This document shows, one piece after another, positions 15,191 through 23,653 of a DNA stretch of 30,795 nucleotides (position 1 is its first letter; each line of letters starts with the position of its first letter). This DNA comes from Leptolinea sp964424035 (GTDB taxonomy: Bacteria > Chloroflexota > Anaerolineae > Anaerolineales > Anaerolineaceae), in the NCBI GenBank assembly GCA_964424035.1, contig CAYRHB010000031.1, positions 1-30,795 on the forward strand. Direction: 5' to 3'. The position numbers were made by a program, and so were the translations under genes. Below the pieces are notes generated by a model. The model made no database searches. It worked only from the letters and a program-made list of their open reading frames with translations, and had not been told where the DNA came from.

Positions 15191-16261
15191 GTGACCAGAC
15201 TTAATCCGTTCAAATCCCTGCAGATCACACCGCCTTTTGGCGGTGTCCTGTTGGGTGCAATGTTGATCCTGCTAGTCAGTGCCTTTTCCGGTGAAGGATT
15301 GACCCGGTTGGGAATACAGTTGGGCTTCTGGCCTGCGCCTTTACTTGGTTCAGCGAATGCCGAACTGGATATTAAACTTCAGGCATTGGATGAAATTGCC
15401 GGCAGGGAAAAGGTGGACTGTATTTTTCTGGGTAGTTCACAGTTGGATACAGCCATTAATCCGGCTGTCTTTTCCAAAACATACGAACAGGAAACCGGCA
15501 GCTCCATCAAATGCTACAACTTTAGCCTTGGCACATTGACTGCTGGTCCGGCAGGCAAGATCGCCGCTCTTCTGGTTTACCGTTACCAACCGGAGTTGTT
15601 GGTGTTGGGAATATCTGCCCGCGATTTTTCCCGTGATTTTGGGGAACTCGCCCGCCCGTTGATGTCTGATCCCTGGGTAAGGGATCGTATCGGTCAACCC
15701 AATCTGACCGGGCGGTTGACTGAGACATCCATGTTTTTCCGGTTTTTGAATCAAAACCGCGTGGCATTCAATCCGGATTATCAGGCATTAAGGAGCCGGA
15801 TGCTGCACCAGCTCGCACCGGACGGGTTCCTGCGATATACCGGTAATGACCTGACCATTGATACTGATGCATTCATCCCGAAATACAAACTTCACGCAGA
15901 AGACCTTTCCGGGCTGGATGAAGTCATGGCTACTGAAGACCAGGGTGTGCGTGTGATCATCCTTGAAGTACCCATCTATCCGGATTTCCTTCCCAACTAT
16001 GTGGAAGGTGATTCCGAGAAATATTTCACCATGTTCCGGGTCCCCATCCAGGAACGGATAGATGTGTACGGTGTACCTTTTGTATATTCACAGGAAGAGA
16101 TCGGGATCCATATTCCCGGTTCCGCGTGGAATGATGTCAAACACCTGAACACCCAGGGGGCGGAAATATTCAGCCGCTGGTTCGCCCACCGCGTTGCCGG
16201 GCTGTATTCGCCGGAAGGTTCCGGCCAATCCATTTCATTGGACCTCAATGGAAATCATTAG
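15191..16261 (+). CDS. Membrane-anchored SGNH-like protein paired with an MBOAT acyltransferase
   Basis: The 356-residue protein has one N-terminal membrane segment (about 16-33) and an extracytoplasmic domain. FLGSSQLDTAINPAVF places S83 at the SGNH nucleophile position, and WNDVKHLNTQGAEIF gives D315 and H318 in the DxxH arrangement. YNFSLGTLTAG could supply a Gly/Asn block. This matches the AlgJ/AlgX/DltD-like partner proteins that move acyl groups onto surface glycans with an MBOAT enzyme, and the next gene is an MBOAT. I place the start at GTG 15191, 22 nt after dcd; no good ribosome binding site is visible, and an ATG at 15260 would cut into the membrane segment. The acceptor is unknown. 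Confidence 0.75.
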   Translation: MTRLNPFKSLQITPPFGGVLLGAMLILLVSAFSGEGLTRLGIQLGFWPAPLLGSANAELDIKLQALDEIAGREKVDCIFLGSSQLDTAINPAVFSKTYEQETGSSIKCYNFSLGTLTAGPAGKIAALLVYRYQPELLVLGISARDFSRDFGELARPLMSDPWVRDRIGQPNLTGRLTETSMFFRFLNQNRVAFNPDYQALRSRMLHQLAPDGFLRYTGNDLTIDTDAFIPKYKLHAEDLSGLDEVMATEDQGVRVIILEVPIYPDFLPNYVEGDSEKYFTMFRVPIQERIDVYGVPFVYSQEEIGIHIPGSAWNDVKHLNTQGAEIFSRWFAHRVAGLYSPEGSGQSISLDLNGNH

Positions 16262-17681
16262 CCAACCCTTTGCGCTTTTTTGCCTTGCAGCTCTAGTGGT
16301 TTACCACCTCCTGCCCCGCCGTAGACAGAATATGTGGCTCGCAGTCTGTTCCATTTACTTCGCCTGGTCATGGCAATGGGGTTTTGCAGCCATTCTGGTT
16401 TCGTCAGTTGTGATCAACTTTTATCTCGGAAAAGCTGTTGCCGGCTCAACCCAACATAAAAAGGTCTGGTTGAGCTTGGGAATTACCATTAATGCGGCTT
16501 GGCTGCTTTTCTACCGGTTTGCCCTTTCCGGTCACTTTGATCTTCTGGTTCGAACATTCTCTTCAGGATCTACATTCACAACGGAGATATTACTTCCTGT
16601 TGGATTTTCCTTTTATACACTGCAGGCAATTTCCTACCTGGTGGATATCTATCAGAAACAAATTCTCCCCGAAGATGACATTGTGGATTTTACAATTTAC
16701 ATGGCGTACTTTCCACGTTTGTTATCCGGGCCAATCGAACGCGCCAGAAACTTTCTGCCGCAAGTCAAAAATGACCGGCTGGTCGATAATGCCTGCCTGG
16801 CTGAAGGGAGCTGGTTGATACTGGTTGGATTGTTCCGCAAGCTGGTCCTTTCAGGATTGTTTGTTACGCTCATGCCCGAGGGAGTATTTACCCGGTCTTT
16901 GGAATTCGCGATTTCAGACCGCTGGATATCCCTGTTGATCTATAGCTTCTGGTTGTACAACGATTTTGCCGGATATACATCCATCGTCCGCGGGATCAGT
17001 CTGTTCTTCGGGTTCCGGTTGTCACCCAACTTCCGGCAGCCATTTTTTGCCCGGACCATGCTGGAATTCTGGAATCGGTGGCATATCAGCCTTTCATTCT
17101 GGCTTCGCGATTATATTTTTTTCCCGATCCAGCGTGCGCTTGGACGTCGCGGTCTTTCCTCCGGCAGTCCGGCAAGAATAATCATCCCTCCGGTCACAAC
17201 CATGCTGGTCAGTGGGCTATGGCACAACGCCACAATTTCGCTGGCCGCCTGGGGGTTGTTACATGGTCTTTATCAAGTTTGGGATCATCTTGCCTCACAA
17301 AAACCGGGCTATATCCTTCCGTCTAAACTCTCACAGGGATGGCAGGTTGGGCGGGCATTGCGGAACTACCTGTTGCTCCTGCCCACCTGGATTCTGTTTG
17401 CGACCGGCGGGTTAAAACTGGCTGCAGGCTTTACCGGTTCGCTCTTTTCGGATGGCGGGATGCTGCGCATCCGCCCTCTGGAGGTGGTCATCCCGATCAT
17501 TGGCGTAATCGTCTCCCTATTGCTGGATTGGTTTCAAGAGATTAATGGCGAAGATGTACCGTTCAAATCCATCCCCCCATTAACCCAATCCGTTCTTGCC
17601 GCAATCCTTATTTTTTGTATAGTATTAAGTATTCTCTGGTCAGATGTTCCCGCTGCATCGTTTGTCTACCAGGGCTTCTAG
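16248..17681 (+). CDS. MBOAT family O-acyltransferase (AlgI-like)
   Basis: The polytopic membrane protein (477 residues) is predicted to pass an acyl group, usually acetyl, across the membrane to a surface polymer. It has roughly ten hydrophobic segments. Family marks are GFSFYTLQAISYLVDIYQ, YFPRLLSGPIERARNFLPQ, NFRQPFFARTMLEFWNRWHISLSFWLRDYIFFP, and SGLWHNATISLAAWGLLHG with the invariant histidines H326 and H339. The usual WHG is WHN here, a mild deviation. I place the start at ATG 16248, which overlaps the SGNH gene by 14 nt; a longer frame adds residues antisense to no motif. The pairing suggests one acylation machine, but no polysaccharide synthesis genes are nearby. Confidence 0.93.
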   Translation: MEIISQPFALFCLAALVVYHLLPRRRQNMWLAVCSIYFAWSWQWGFAAILVSSVVINFYLGKAVAGSTQHKKVWLSLGITINAAWLLFYRFALSGHFDLLVRTFSSGSTFTTEILLPVGFSFYTLQAISYLVDIYQKQILPEDDIVDFTIYMAYFPRLLSGPIERARNFLPQVKNDRLVDNACLAEGSWLILVGLFRKLVLSGLFVTLMPEGVFTRSLEFAISDRWISLLIYSFWLYNDFAGYTSIVRGISLFFGFRLSPNFRQPFFARTMLEFWNRWHISLSFWLRDYIFFPIQRALGRRGLSSGSPARIIIPPVTTMLVSGLWHNATISLAAWGLLHGLYQVWDHLASQKPGYILPSKLSQGWQVGRALRNYLLLLPTWILFATGGLKLAAGFTGSLFSDGGMLRIRPLEVVIPIIGVIVSLLLDWFQEINGEDVPFKSIPPLTQSVLAAILIFCIVLSILWSDVPAASFVYQGF

Positions 17682-17704
17682 AAACTTCCAACAAGGAATG
17701 AAAA

Positions 17705-19306
17705 ATGGGAAAAAACTGGTATTCGAATGCCATTTTCTACGAGCTATACGTGCGCGCCTTTCGAGACAGCAACGGAGACGGGAAAGGTGATATTCGCGGT
17801 GTTATCGAAAAACTGGACTACCTGAAAGAGCTCGGTGTGGATTGCATCTGGCTCCTTCCCATGTACCCTTCCCCATTAAAAGATGATGGATACGATATTG
17901 CTGATTTTCTGCATATCCATCCGGATTTTGGTACTGTCGAAGATTTTAAAAAATTAATGGACGAAGCCCATAAAAGAGATATGCATGTGGTGGCAGATCT
18001 GGTCCTCAACCATACCTCCGATCAGCATTACTGGTTCCAGGCAGCGCTTAAAGATCCATCGTCCCCTTATAAAGATTATTATGTGTGGAGCAAGAGCGGC
18101 AAGGAATATGCGGACACCCGTATCATTTTCCTGGATACGGAACCTTCCAACTGGTCCTATAGTGAGCAAGTGGGAGAATACTACTGGCACCGGTTCTTCG
18201 CGTCTCAACCGGACCTGAACTATGACAATCCCGCCGTTCAAGAGGAAATGCTGAATACCATGCGGTACTGGGCAGGACTGGGGCTGGACGGATTCCGGGC
18301 GGACGCAGTCCCCTATTTATTCGAACGCGAAGGAACGAATTGCGAGAACCTTCCGGAAACGCATGAGTTTTTAAAGAAAGTGCGCCGTGTACTAGACGCG
18401 GAATTCCCCGGCCGCATTCTGCTGGCTGAAGCCAACCAGTGGCCCAACGACGTTCGCGAGTATTTTGGGGAAGGTGATGAGTTCACCATGGCATTCCATT
18501 TTCCCCTTATGCCCCGCATCTATATGGCTATGAAAAAAGGTGACCCGGCGCCCATCCGCTGGGCACTTGAGACTACACCCGCCATTCCGGATGGCTGCCA
18601 GTGGTGTACATTTCTGCGAAACCATGACGAACTCACCCTGGAGATGGTCACCCCGGAAGAACGTGATTATATGTGGCAGCAATACTCACCGGATCCCAGA
18701 ATGAAGTTGAATCTGGGTATTCGAAGGCGTTTTGCCCCTCTCATGGACAATGACATCGAAAAGATGAAACAGGCAAATGCCATCCTTTTCTCTCTACCGG
18801 GCACTCCCATCATCTACTACGGTGACGAGATCGGCATGGGCGATAACATTGATCTGTTTGACCGCAACGGCGTGCGAACACCCATGCAATGGTCGGCAGA
18901 TCAGCCGAATGCCGGTTTTTCGGAAGCCAGCCAGATCTATGCGCCGGTTATTAATAAAGACCCGTATGCTCCCGCACAGGTCAATGTGGCTGATCAACAG
19001 AACGATCCATCTTCCTTCCTCAGTTTTATGAAGCACCTGGTCAAATTGCGAAAAGAACGCCCATATCTTTCCGGTAGTTCCATTCAATTCCTGGATACGA
19101 CCAGCCCGGCTACACTCTGTGTGATCCGCGACGACGGCGAACACAGGATGATCGCGCTGCATAATCTGGGTGACAGCAATGCGTATATAACCTTCCCGAC
19201 CGCGCTGGGTTTTTCAGCCAAAATGGAATTGTTGACAGGTACACCGGTCAATCCGGGCTTGAAGACGATCAGGCTGGCGCCACATCAGTCTGCCTGGCTG
19301 GAGTAA
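17705..19306 (+). CDS. treS: Trehalose synthase (maltose alpha-D-glucosyltransferase), GH13
   Basis: TreS isomerises maltose to trehalose and back. The 533-residue protein is a GH13 barrel with nucleophile D200 in DGFRADAVPYLFEREGTNCE, acid/base E242 in LLAEANQWP and transition-state stabiliser D308 in LRNHDELTLEMVTPEERDYM. The blocks EREGTNCENLPETHEFLKK, PRIYMAMKKGDPAPI and MKLNLGIRRRFAPLMDND are specific to TreS rather than general amylases. The size fits the single-domain form without a fused maltokinase. AAGGA precedes the ATG. It is last in the ftcD run, 23 nt after the MBOAT gene, and ends 2 nt before the convergent alpha-glucosidase. No maltokinase or GlgE is visible. Confidence 0.94.
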   Translation: MGKNWYSNAIFYELYVRAFRDSNGDGKGDIRGVIEKLDYLKELGVDCIWLLPMYPSPLKDDGYDIADFLHIHPDFGTVEDFKKLMDEAHKRDMHVVADLVLNHTSDQHYWFQAALKDPSSPYKDYYVWSKSGKEYADTRIIFLDTEPSNWSYSEQVGEYYWHRFFASQPDLNYDNPAVQEEMLNTMRYWAGLGLDGFRADAVPYLFEREGTNCENLPETHEFLKKVRRVLDAEFPGRILLAEANQWPNDVREYFGEGDEFTMAFHFPLMPRIYMAMKKGDPAPIRWALETTPAIPDGCQWCTFLRNHDELTLEMVTPEERDYMWQQYSPDPRMKLNLGIRRRFAPLMDNDIEKMKQANAILFSLPGTPIIYYGDEIGMGDNIDLFDRNGVRTPMQWSADQPNAGFSEASQIYAPVINKDPYAPAQVNVADQQNDPSSFLSFMKHLVKLRKERPYLSGSSIQFLDTTSPATLCVIRDDGEHRMIALHNLGDSNAYITFPTALGFSAKMELLTGTPVNPGLKTIRLAPHQSAWLE

Positions 19307-19308
19307 TA

Positions 19309-20925
19309 TTACAAAACCCGCAGGACGAGTCCTTCACGGGGGCTGAGATCAATGGAGTGTGGATCAGTCATTCCGGTTCGATCCATTCCGGTGGACACAA
19401 TGATCTCCATATTCCCAAACCGCCGGAATTTGAATCGGGCAGTTGTTTCTCCCATATTGAAGGCTACTATGATCTTTTCATTGCCTGATTGCCGGATGTA
19501 GGCAAAACAATCCTCCGGAACCGGGTCAACGGATTCATAACTTCCCGAATTCAAAGCAGGCGATTGCCGACGGAAAGCCAGCAGCTTCCGGTACAGATTG
19601 AGCATGGATCGGGAGTCTTTCAACTCACATTCCTTGTTGACGGTTTCATAATCCCCGGCTACTGGCAACCAGGGCGTAACACCCGCCGGAGTGAAGCCGG
19701 CATTTGGTTCAGATGACCATTGATTGGGCGTTCGGTTCCGGTCACGCCCCGTTCCGGGTACCCGTTTCCCCCAGGGATCCTTTTGTTCCTCTAACGGAAT
19801 TTCAACATTTATCTGACCAAATTCATCACCGTTATAAAGAGTGGGAGTTCCCCGCAGCGTCAATAACAGCATGGCTGCCTGCCTTGCTTTCTCCTGACCC
19901 AGCTTCCCGGCAATCCGGGGTTCGTCGTGGTTACCCAGCACATAGTTGGGCCAACCCCAGGGCGGAGTGACTTTCTCAACATTCTCCACAATTTTGCGAA
20001 TCGCTGCGGCTTTCCACGGAGCTACAAGCAGGGCGAAGTTGAAGGGCATGTGCAATTCATCATCCTGTCCATAATATGTAGCCCATTCCTTCCAATCGGC
20101 TATATGGATTTCTCCCACAGAATATCGGGGAGGTGAATATGAATTCAGGATATTACGTAACTCACGATAAACACCGTGAACATCCGGGTGACCTTTATCA
20201 TGGATATGCAACAATTTATCATAATCTCCGGTAGGCTTCAGCTCACCCCTGGAAGGATCCCGGTTGATGGGATTATCCCTCATCTCCGGATCTTTCATGA
20301 TGTAGTGCGCCACATCGATCCGGAAACCATCCACACCCCGATCAAGCCAAAACCGGTAAACATTAAACATCGCCTCACGGACTTCCGGATTACGCCAGTT
20401 CAAGTCAGGTTGTTCTTTCAGAAAAGAGTGCATGTAATATTGCTGAGAAGTCTCATCCCATTCCCACGATGACCCGCCAAAGACCGCCAGCCAGTTATTG
20501 GGCGGTGTCCCGTCAGGCTTCGCGTCACGCCAGATATACCAATCACGTTTTGCATTGGTCCTGCTTGACCGTGATTCAACGAACCAGGGATGCCGGTCAG
20601 ATGTGTGGTTGGGAACAATATCAATAATGACTTTAAGACCTCGCTGGTGGGCTTCACAGACCAGGCGGTCAAATACTGACAAGTCGCCAAAAACCGGGTC
20701 AACATCACAATAATCTGAAACGTCGTACCCAAAATCAGCCTGGGGTGAAGGATAGAACGGAGATAACCAGATGGCATCCACTCCCAGGGTTTTCGACAGG
20801 TAATCCAACCGGTTGATCACACCTTGTAGATCGCCAATGCCGTCACCATTACTATCCTGGAAACTCCGCGGATAAACCTGATATATCACACCGGTTTTCC
20901 ACCAAAGGGAGGGTTGTTTATCCAT
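19309..20925 (-). CDS. GH13 alpha-glucosidase (oligo-1,6-glucosidase-like)
   Basis: This cytosolic enzyme is predicted to cleave glucose from the ends of malto- or isomalto-oligosaccharides. The 538-residue protein has WWKTGVIYQVYPRSFQDSNG, the calcium-loop-like DSNGDGIGDL, nucleophile D204 in FRIDVAHY, acid/base E272 in VGEIHI and D334 in GNHDEP. The residue after the nucleophile is Val, which in related enzymes tends to go with alpha-1,6 action, though that rule is weak here. There is no signal peptide. AGGAGC precedes the ATG at 20923-20925. It converges on treS with only 2 nt between the stops. Its role beside TreS is probably glucan or maltose/trehalose use. Confidence 0.9.
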   Translation of the reverse strand: MDKQPSLWWKTGVIYQVYPRSFQDSNGDGIGDLQGVINRLDYLSKTLGVDAIWLSPFYPSPQADFGYDVSDYCDVDPVFGDLSVFDRLVCEAHQRGLKVIIDIVPNHTSDRHPWFVESRSSRTNAKRDWYIWRDAKPDGTPPNNWLAVFGGSSWEWDETSQQYYMHSFLKEQPDLNWRNPEVREAMFNVYRFWLDRGVDGFRIDVAHYIMKDPEMRDNPINRDPSRGELKPTGDYDKLLHIHDKGHPDVHGVYRELRNILNSYSPPRYSVGEIHIADWKEWATYYGQDDELHMPFNFALLVAPWKAAAIRKIVENVEKVTPPWGWPNYVLGNHDEPRIAGKLGQEKARQAAMLLLTLRGTPTLYNGDEFGQINVEIPLEEQKDPWGKRVPGTGRDRNRTPNQWSSEPNAGFTPAGVTPWLPVAGDYETVNKECELKDSRSMLNLYRKLLAFRRQSPALNSGSYESVDPVPEDCFAYIRQSGNEKIIVAFNMGETTARFKFRRFGNMEIIVSTGMDRTGMTDPHSIDLSPREGLVLRVL

Positions 20926-21205
20926 GTCCTGCTCCTAAAAAAAGATACGGAATAAAAAACTTCACTGATGAAAGGATCATCCAGGAAGGATATCCTGCAC
21001 ATATAGATTCATAACATCACGCCAGGGATTTCGATTTTTATCTCATGAAAAAAAGCGGGGCACATATTACCTTGTATTTTCTCCAATCACCTGGCTCTGT
21101 TTTTTTCAGGTTATTCCTGATGCCTGGAAATTCAGCTTATCCACTTTTCTAGTAATAATCCGGGGTTGGATCATTCATATTTCATGCGGATCCAGGCTTT
21201 TAGGA

Positions 21206-22069
21206 TTAATACGTTCGAATCATTGTGTTTTGTATGAAATCACGGCTTGCAGGCATATCCTCTTCCGGCAGGCTATGTATGATAACCGGACCCTGATAGC
21301 CTGTGTTCTCAAGCAAATGGAAAAATCCCGGGAAATCCAGCCTGCCCTTCCCGGCTGGAACTCTTTCCAGTTCACCGGTACTTTCATCAAATTCCCCTAC
21401 ATCTTTCGCATGAGTCAGGACAATCCGGCTGCCCAGGCGTGATAAGGCATCCTCAAAGATTTCGAGCTGGCGGGGAACATCATCCCGGAAAAGAAGGTTG
21501 GCCGGATCCATAACAATATTCAAATTATCTGATTCTATTTCATCCAGAAGGCGAACGGCTTTGTCGACTGTATTGACAATATTCGACACTTCTATCTCAA
21601 ATGCGAGGTGGACAGAATTTGCTTCCGCGATTCGGATGATTTCCCGCATGGTTTTTTTCATAACCTGCCATGCTTCAGGCGAGTCGTTTTCCGGATGTGA
21701 ACGCCACATATGATCCGGATTTCGGGTCCCCGTGCTGATGGTTATGATCTGGGTTCCCATATCCTCTGCTGCTTCGCATAATGTCTTCATGCCGGCAATC
21801 CCGGCATTACGTTCATTCTTGTCGGGGTGCGCTATGTTAAAGGTCCCGGAAACAGCGGACAGATTCAATCCAAAAGCCCAAAAAGCTGCACCAATCTCAC
21901 CGGCTTTTCCGTGAGGAAGCGCCTCCGGTAACGTGGGTAACCCCAGCGCACTCATCTTGAATTGAACACACTCAAACCCCATCGCGTGGATTCGTTCAAG
22001 TGATTCTTCCAGGGTTGGACGCTTCACTTCCCTGACCATTACACCTAGCGAATATCTGGATGTTGTCAT
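21206..22069 (-). CDS. Sugar phosphate isomerase/epimerase-like TIM-barrel protein
   Basis: The 287-residue protein belongs to the xylose isomerase-like/AP endonuclease 2 TIM-barrel superfamily. Metal-site candidates are E159 in AFEIEVSN, D-P-A-N in NIVMDPANLL, and the His and Asp in LTHAKDVGEF. Other marks are GFECVQFKMSALG, AVSGTFNIAHP and a strand ending SLPEED. The exact reaction (isomerase, epimerase or keto-inositol step) is not deducible. It has no signal peptide. It stands alone on the minus strand, with about 280 nt of open space on its 3' side in which I see no clear terminator. Confidence 0.85.
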   Translation of the reverse strand: MTTSRYSLGVMVREVKRPTLEESLERIHAMGFECVQFKMSALGLPTLPEALPHGKAGEIGAAFWAFGLNLSAVSGTFNIAHPDKNERNAGIAGMKTLCEAAEDMGTQIITISTGTRNPDHMWRSHPENDSPEAWQVMKKTMREIIRIAEANSVHLAFEIEVSNIVNTVDKAVRLLDEIESDNLNIVMDPANLLFRDDVPRQLEIFEDALSRLGSRIVLTHAKDVGEFDESTGELERVPAGKGRLDFPGFFHLLENTGYQGPVIIHSLPEEDMPASRDFIQNTMIRTY

Positions 22070-22376
22070 GCGTTTTATCCTTTTTCAGCAGATCATCCGA
22101 TTCATTGCCGGGATACATATTGCTTTTCCAAATCATTGAATTATCATTTACAGTCCCTGATCCACTCCCACCTGCCCCGGATATTTATAATACAACAAAA
22201 CAGCCGGTCTTCCGTATGTATGAATGAGCATTTATTCCAGGAGGTTGGTTAAATTCTAACCTAATCTACCTGTTAAAAACATTAGAATTGAATGACAATA
22301 CTTGTTTTATCAAAATCCATCAGGGCGACCGATTCATATAATCCCTGGCCAGAAAGAAAATGAAAACATCTTTGCC
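22070..22376. other. Divergent intergenic region with an 8-bp inverted repeat
   Basis: This 307-bp region separates the TIM-barrel gene (minus) from a membrane protein (plus). It contains AATTCTAA (22252-22259) and its exact complement TTAGAATT (22282-22289), 22 nt apart, and a TATAAT at 22186-22191 without a good -35. No open frame with coding character is seen apart from a 6-codon ORF (22360-22380) whose stop overlaps the next start. Confidence 0.45.
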
Positions 22377-23477
22377 ATGAAAATATCGCTTTCTCCGGTC
22401 CGGCACCTTATCCGCCGCGAAGACGCCGAACAATATCTTCTGATCCTCATGCTCAGTTTTGCATTCTCTGTCAGTGGAACCCGGTTTTTCCTTCACCTGA
22501 CCAATTACCCCCAAATTGGTGGCGGTGAATTGCATATTGCTCATGTCCTCTGGGGAGGATTGATCCTGTTTGTGAGTGTACTATCACTTTTGGTCTTTTC
22601 CAACCGGTGGGTCTACAACCTGGCTGCGGCTGGCGCCGGTATCGGAGTCGGGTTATTTATAGATGAAGTGGGCAAATTCATAACCTCATCCAACGACTAT
22701 TTTTATCGTCCCGCCGCCCCGGTCATCTATATTTTCTTCCTGCTTGTGGTTATGGTTTATATCCGGACAAAGAAACCGGCAAAACAGGATGCCCGTGCTC
22801 ATCTTTACCAGGCATTTGAAGATTTACACGAAGTTCTGGACAATGACCTCTCTGATAACGAAAGACTTGAATTGGAGATGAGACTTGCCAAGGTCATTAA
22901 AACATCCGACCGCCCGGATATCACCCGGTTGGCTATCAATTTACAGGATTTTCTTAAACACGAAGATTTAAACCTTGTTCCGGAGCTTCAACCAATCTGG
23001 TTCATCCGGATTAAAGAGAAAATATCCAGGTTTCTATCACCGTTTCATCTGCACACATTCCTGGTCGGCGGATTGATCGCCTGGAGCATCTGGATATTGG
23101 CTGAATCCTATCGCATCCTTGTAAGGGTACAAGATCTTCCAGGGATGATCGAACTTTTACAACCCCTCATTGCCGGAAATTATATTCGCGGGACTACATC
23201 GCTGGATTTGTATTTTATCCTGATCGGTTTACAGGCTGGTACAGGGTTATTGCTCTTTGTTTCCTCGGCAATTCTCTTTTTCCGCATCCAAAAGTGGCAG
23301 ACACGTCTGATCAATTGCATTTATTTTGTATTACTAATTTCCTTAACTGTCCTGACACCGCTTCTTTTCTACTTCTCCCAATTCTCTTCCATTATTCCAA
23401 CCATCGTCCAGTTTGTTTTGTTGATCCTCGCCTTGCGCTACCCCATGGATGATCATCGATTACTCTCAAGAAGCTGA
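22377..23477 (+). CDS. Polytopic membrane protein of unknown function
   Basis: Not recognised. The 366-residue protein has four hydrophobic segments in the first ~135 residues, including AAAGAGIGVGLFIDEVGKFI, where an acidic/basic DEVGK sits in the membrane region. A charged, helical cytosolic stretch follows (about 140-215: AHLYQAFEDLHEVLDND and DNERLELEMRLAKVIK). Four more hydrophobic segments then run to the C-terminus. I chose ATG 22377 because the protein begins with MKISLSPVRHLIRRED, a positive-inside N-terminus; the TTG at 22302 would add an unlike leader. No clear Shine-Dalgarno precedes it, but a 6-codon ORF ends on its start (ATGA), which may couple translation. It is not linked to any neighbour by spacing. 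Confidence 0.75.
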   Translation: MKISLSPVRHLIRREDAEQYLLILMLSFAFSVSGTRFFLHLTNYPQIGGGELHIAHVLWGGLILFVSVLSLLVFSNRWVYNLAAAGAGIGVGLFIDEVGKFITSSNDYFYRPAAPVIYIFFLLVVMVYIRTKKPAKQDARAHLYQAFEDLHEVLDNDLSDNERLELEMRLAKVIKTSDRPDITRLAINLQDFLKHEDLNLVPELQPIWFIRIKEKISRFLSPFHLHTFLVGGLIAWSIWILAESYRILVRVQDLPGMIELLQPLIAGNYIRGTTSLDLYFILIGLQAGTGLLLFVSSAILFFRIQKWQTRLINCIYFVLLISLTVLTPLLFYFSQFSSIIPTIVQFVLLILALRYPMDDHRLLSRS

Positions 23478-23589
23478 ATCACGTTTCCAGTGATATGGAG
23501 ATATCCTGTATCGTACAGGCCAACTTGCCTGCCATGTAAGCGTTGACAAAACCGGATAGATATCACCTTCCATTGTAGATGAATTGTAT

Positions 23590-23617
23590 TTGCGCTCTCA
23601 ATGGAAAAACGTATAAT
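23590..23617 (+). promoter_or_regulatory. Probable promoter of the ABC ATPase gene
   Basis: TTGCGC at 23590-23595 and a perfect TATAAT at 23612-23617 are 16 nt apart, 36 nt before the start codon. This supports the ATPase being its own transcription unit, ended by the terminator at 24798-24830. Confidence 0.6.
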
Positions 23618-23653
23618 TGAGTCACTATATTCTTTCCGAATGGAGGGTGTTTT

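Noticed and set aside
20926..21205. Possible terminator or small RNA in the 280-bp gap upstream of the alpha-glucosidase, including TCAGG/CCTGA beside a T-run
   Set aside because: The stem is only 5 bp and the T-run lies on the wrong side for either neighbour; no coding frame or promoter pair is convincing.
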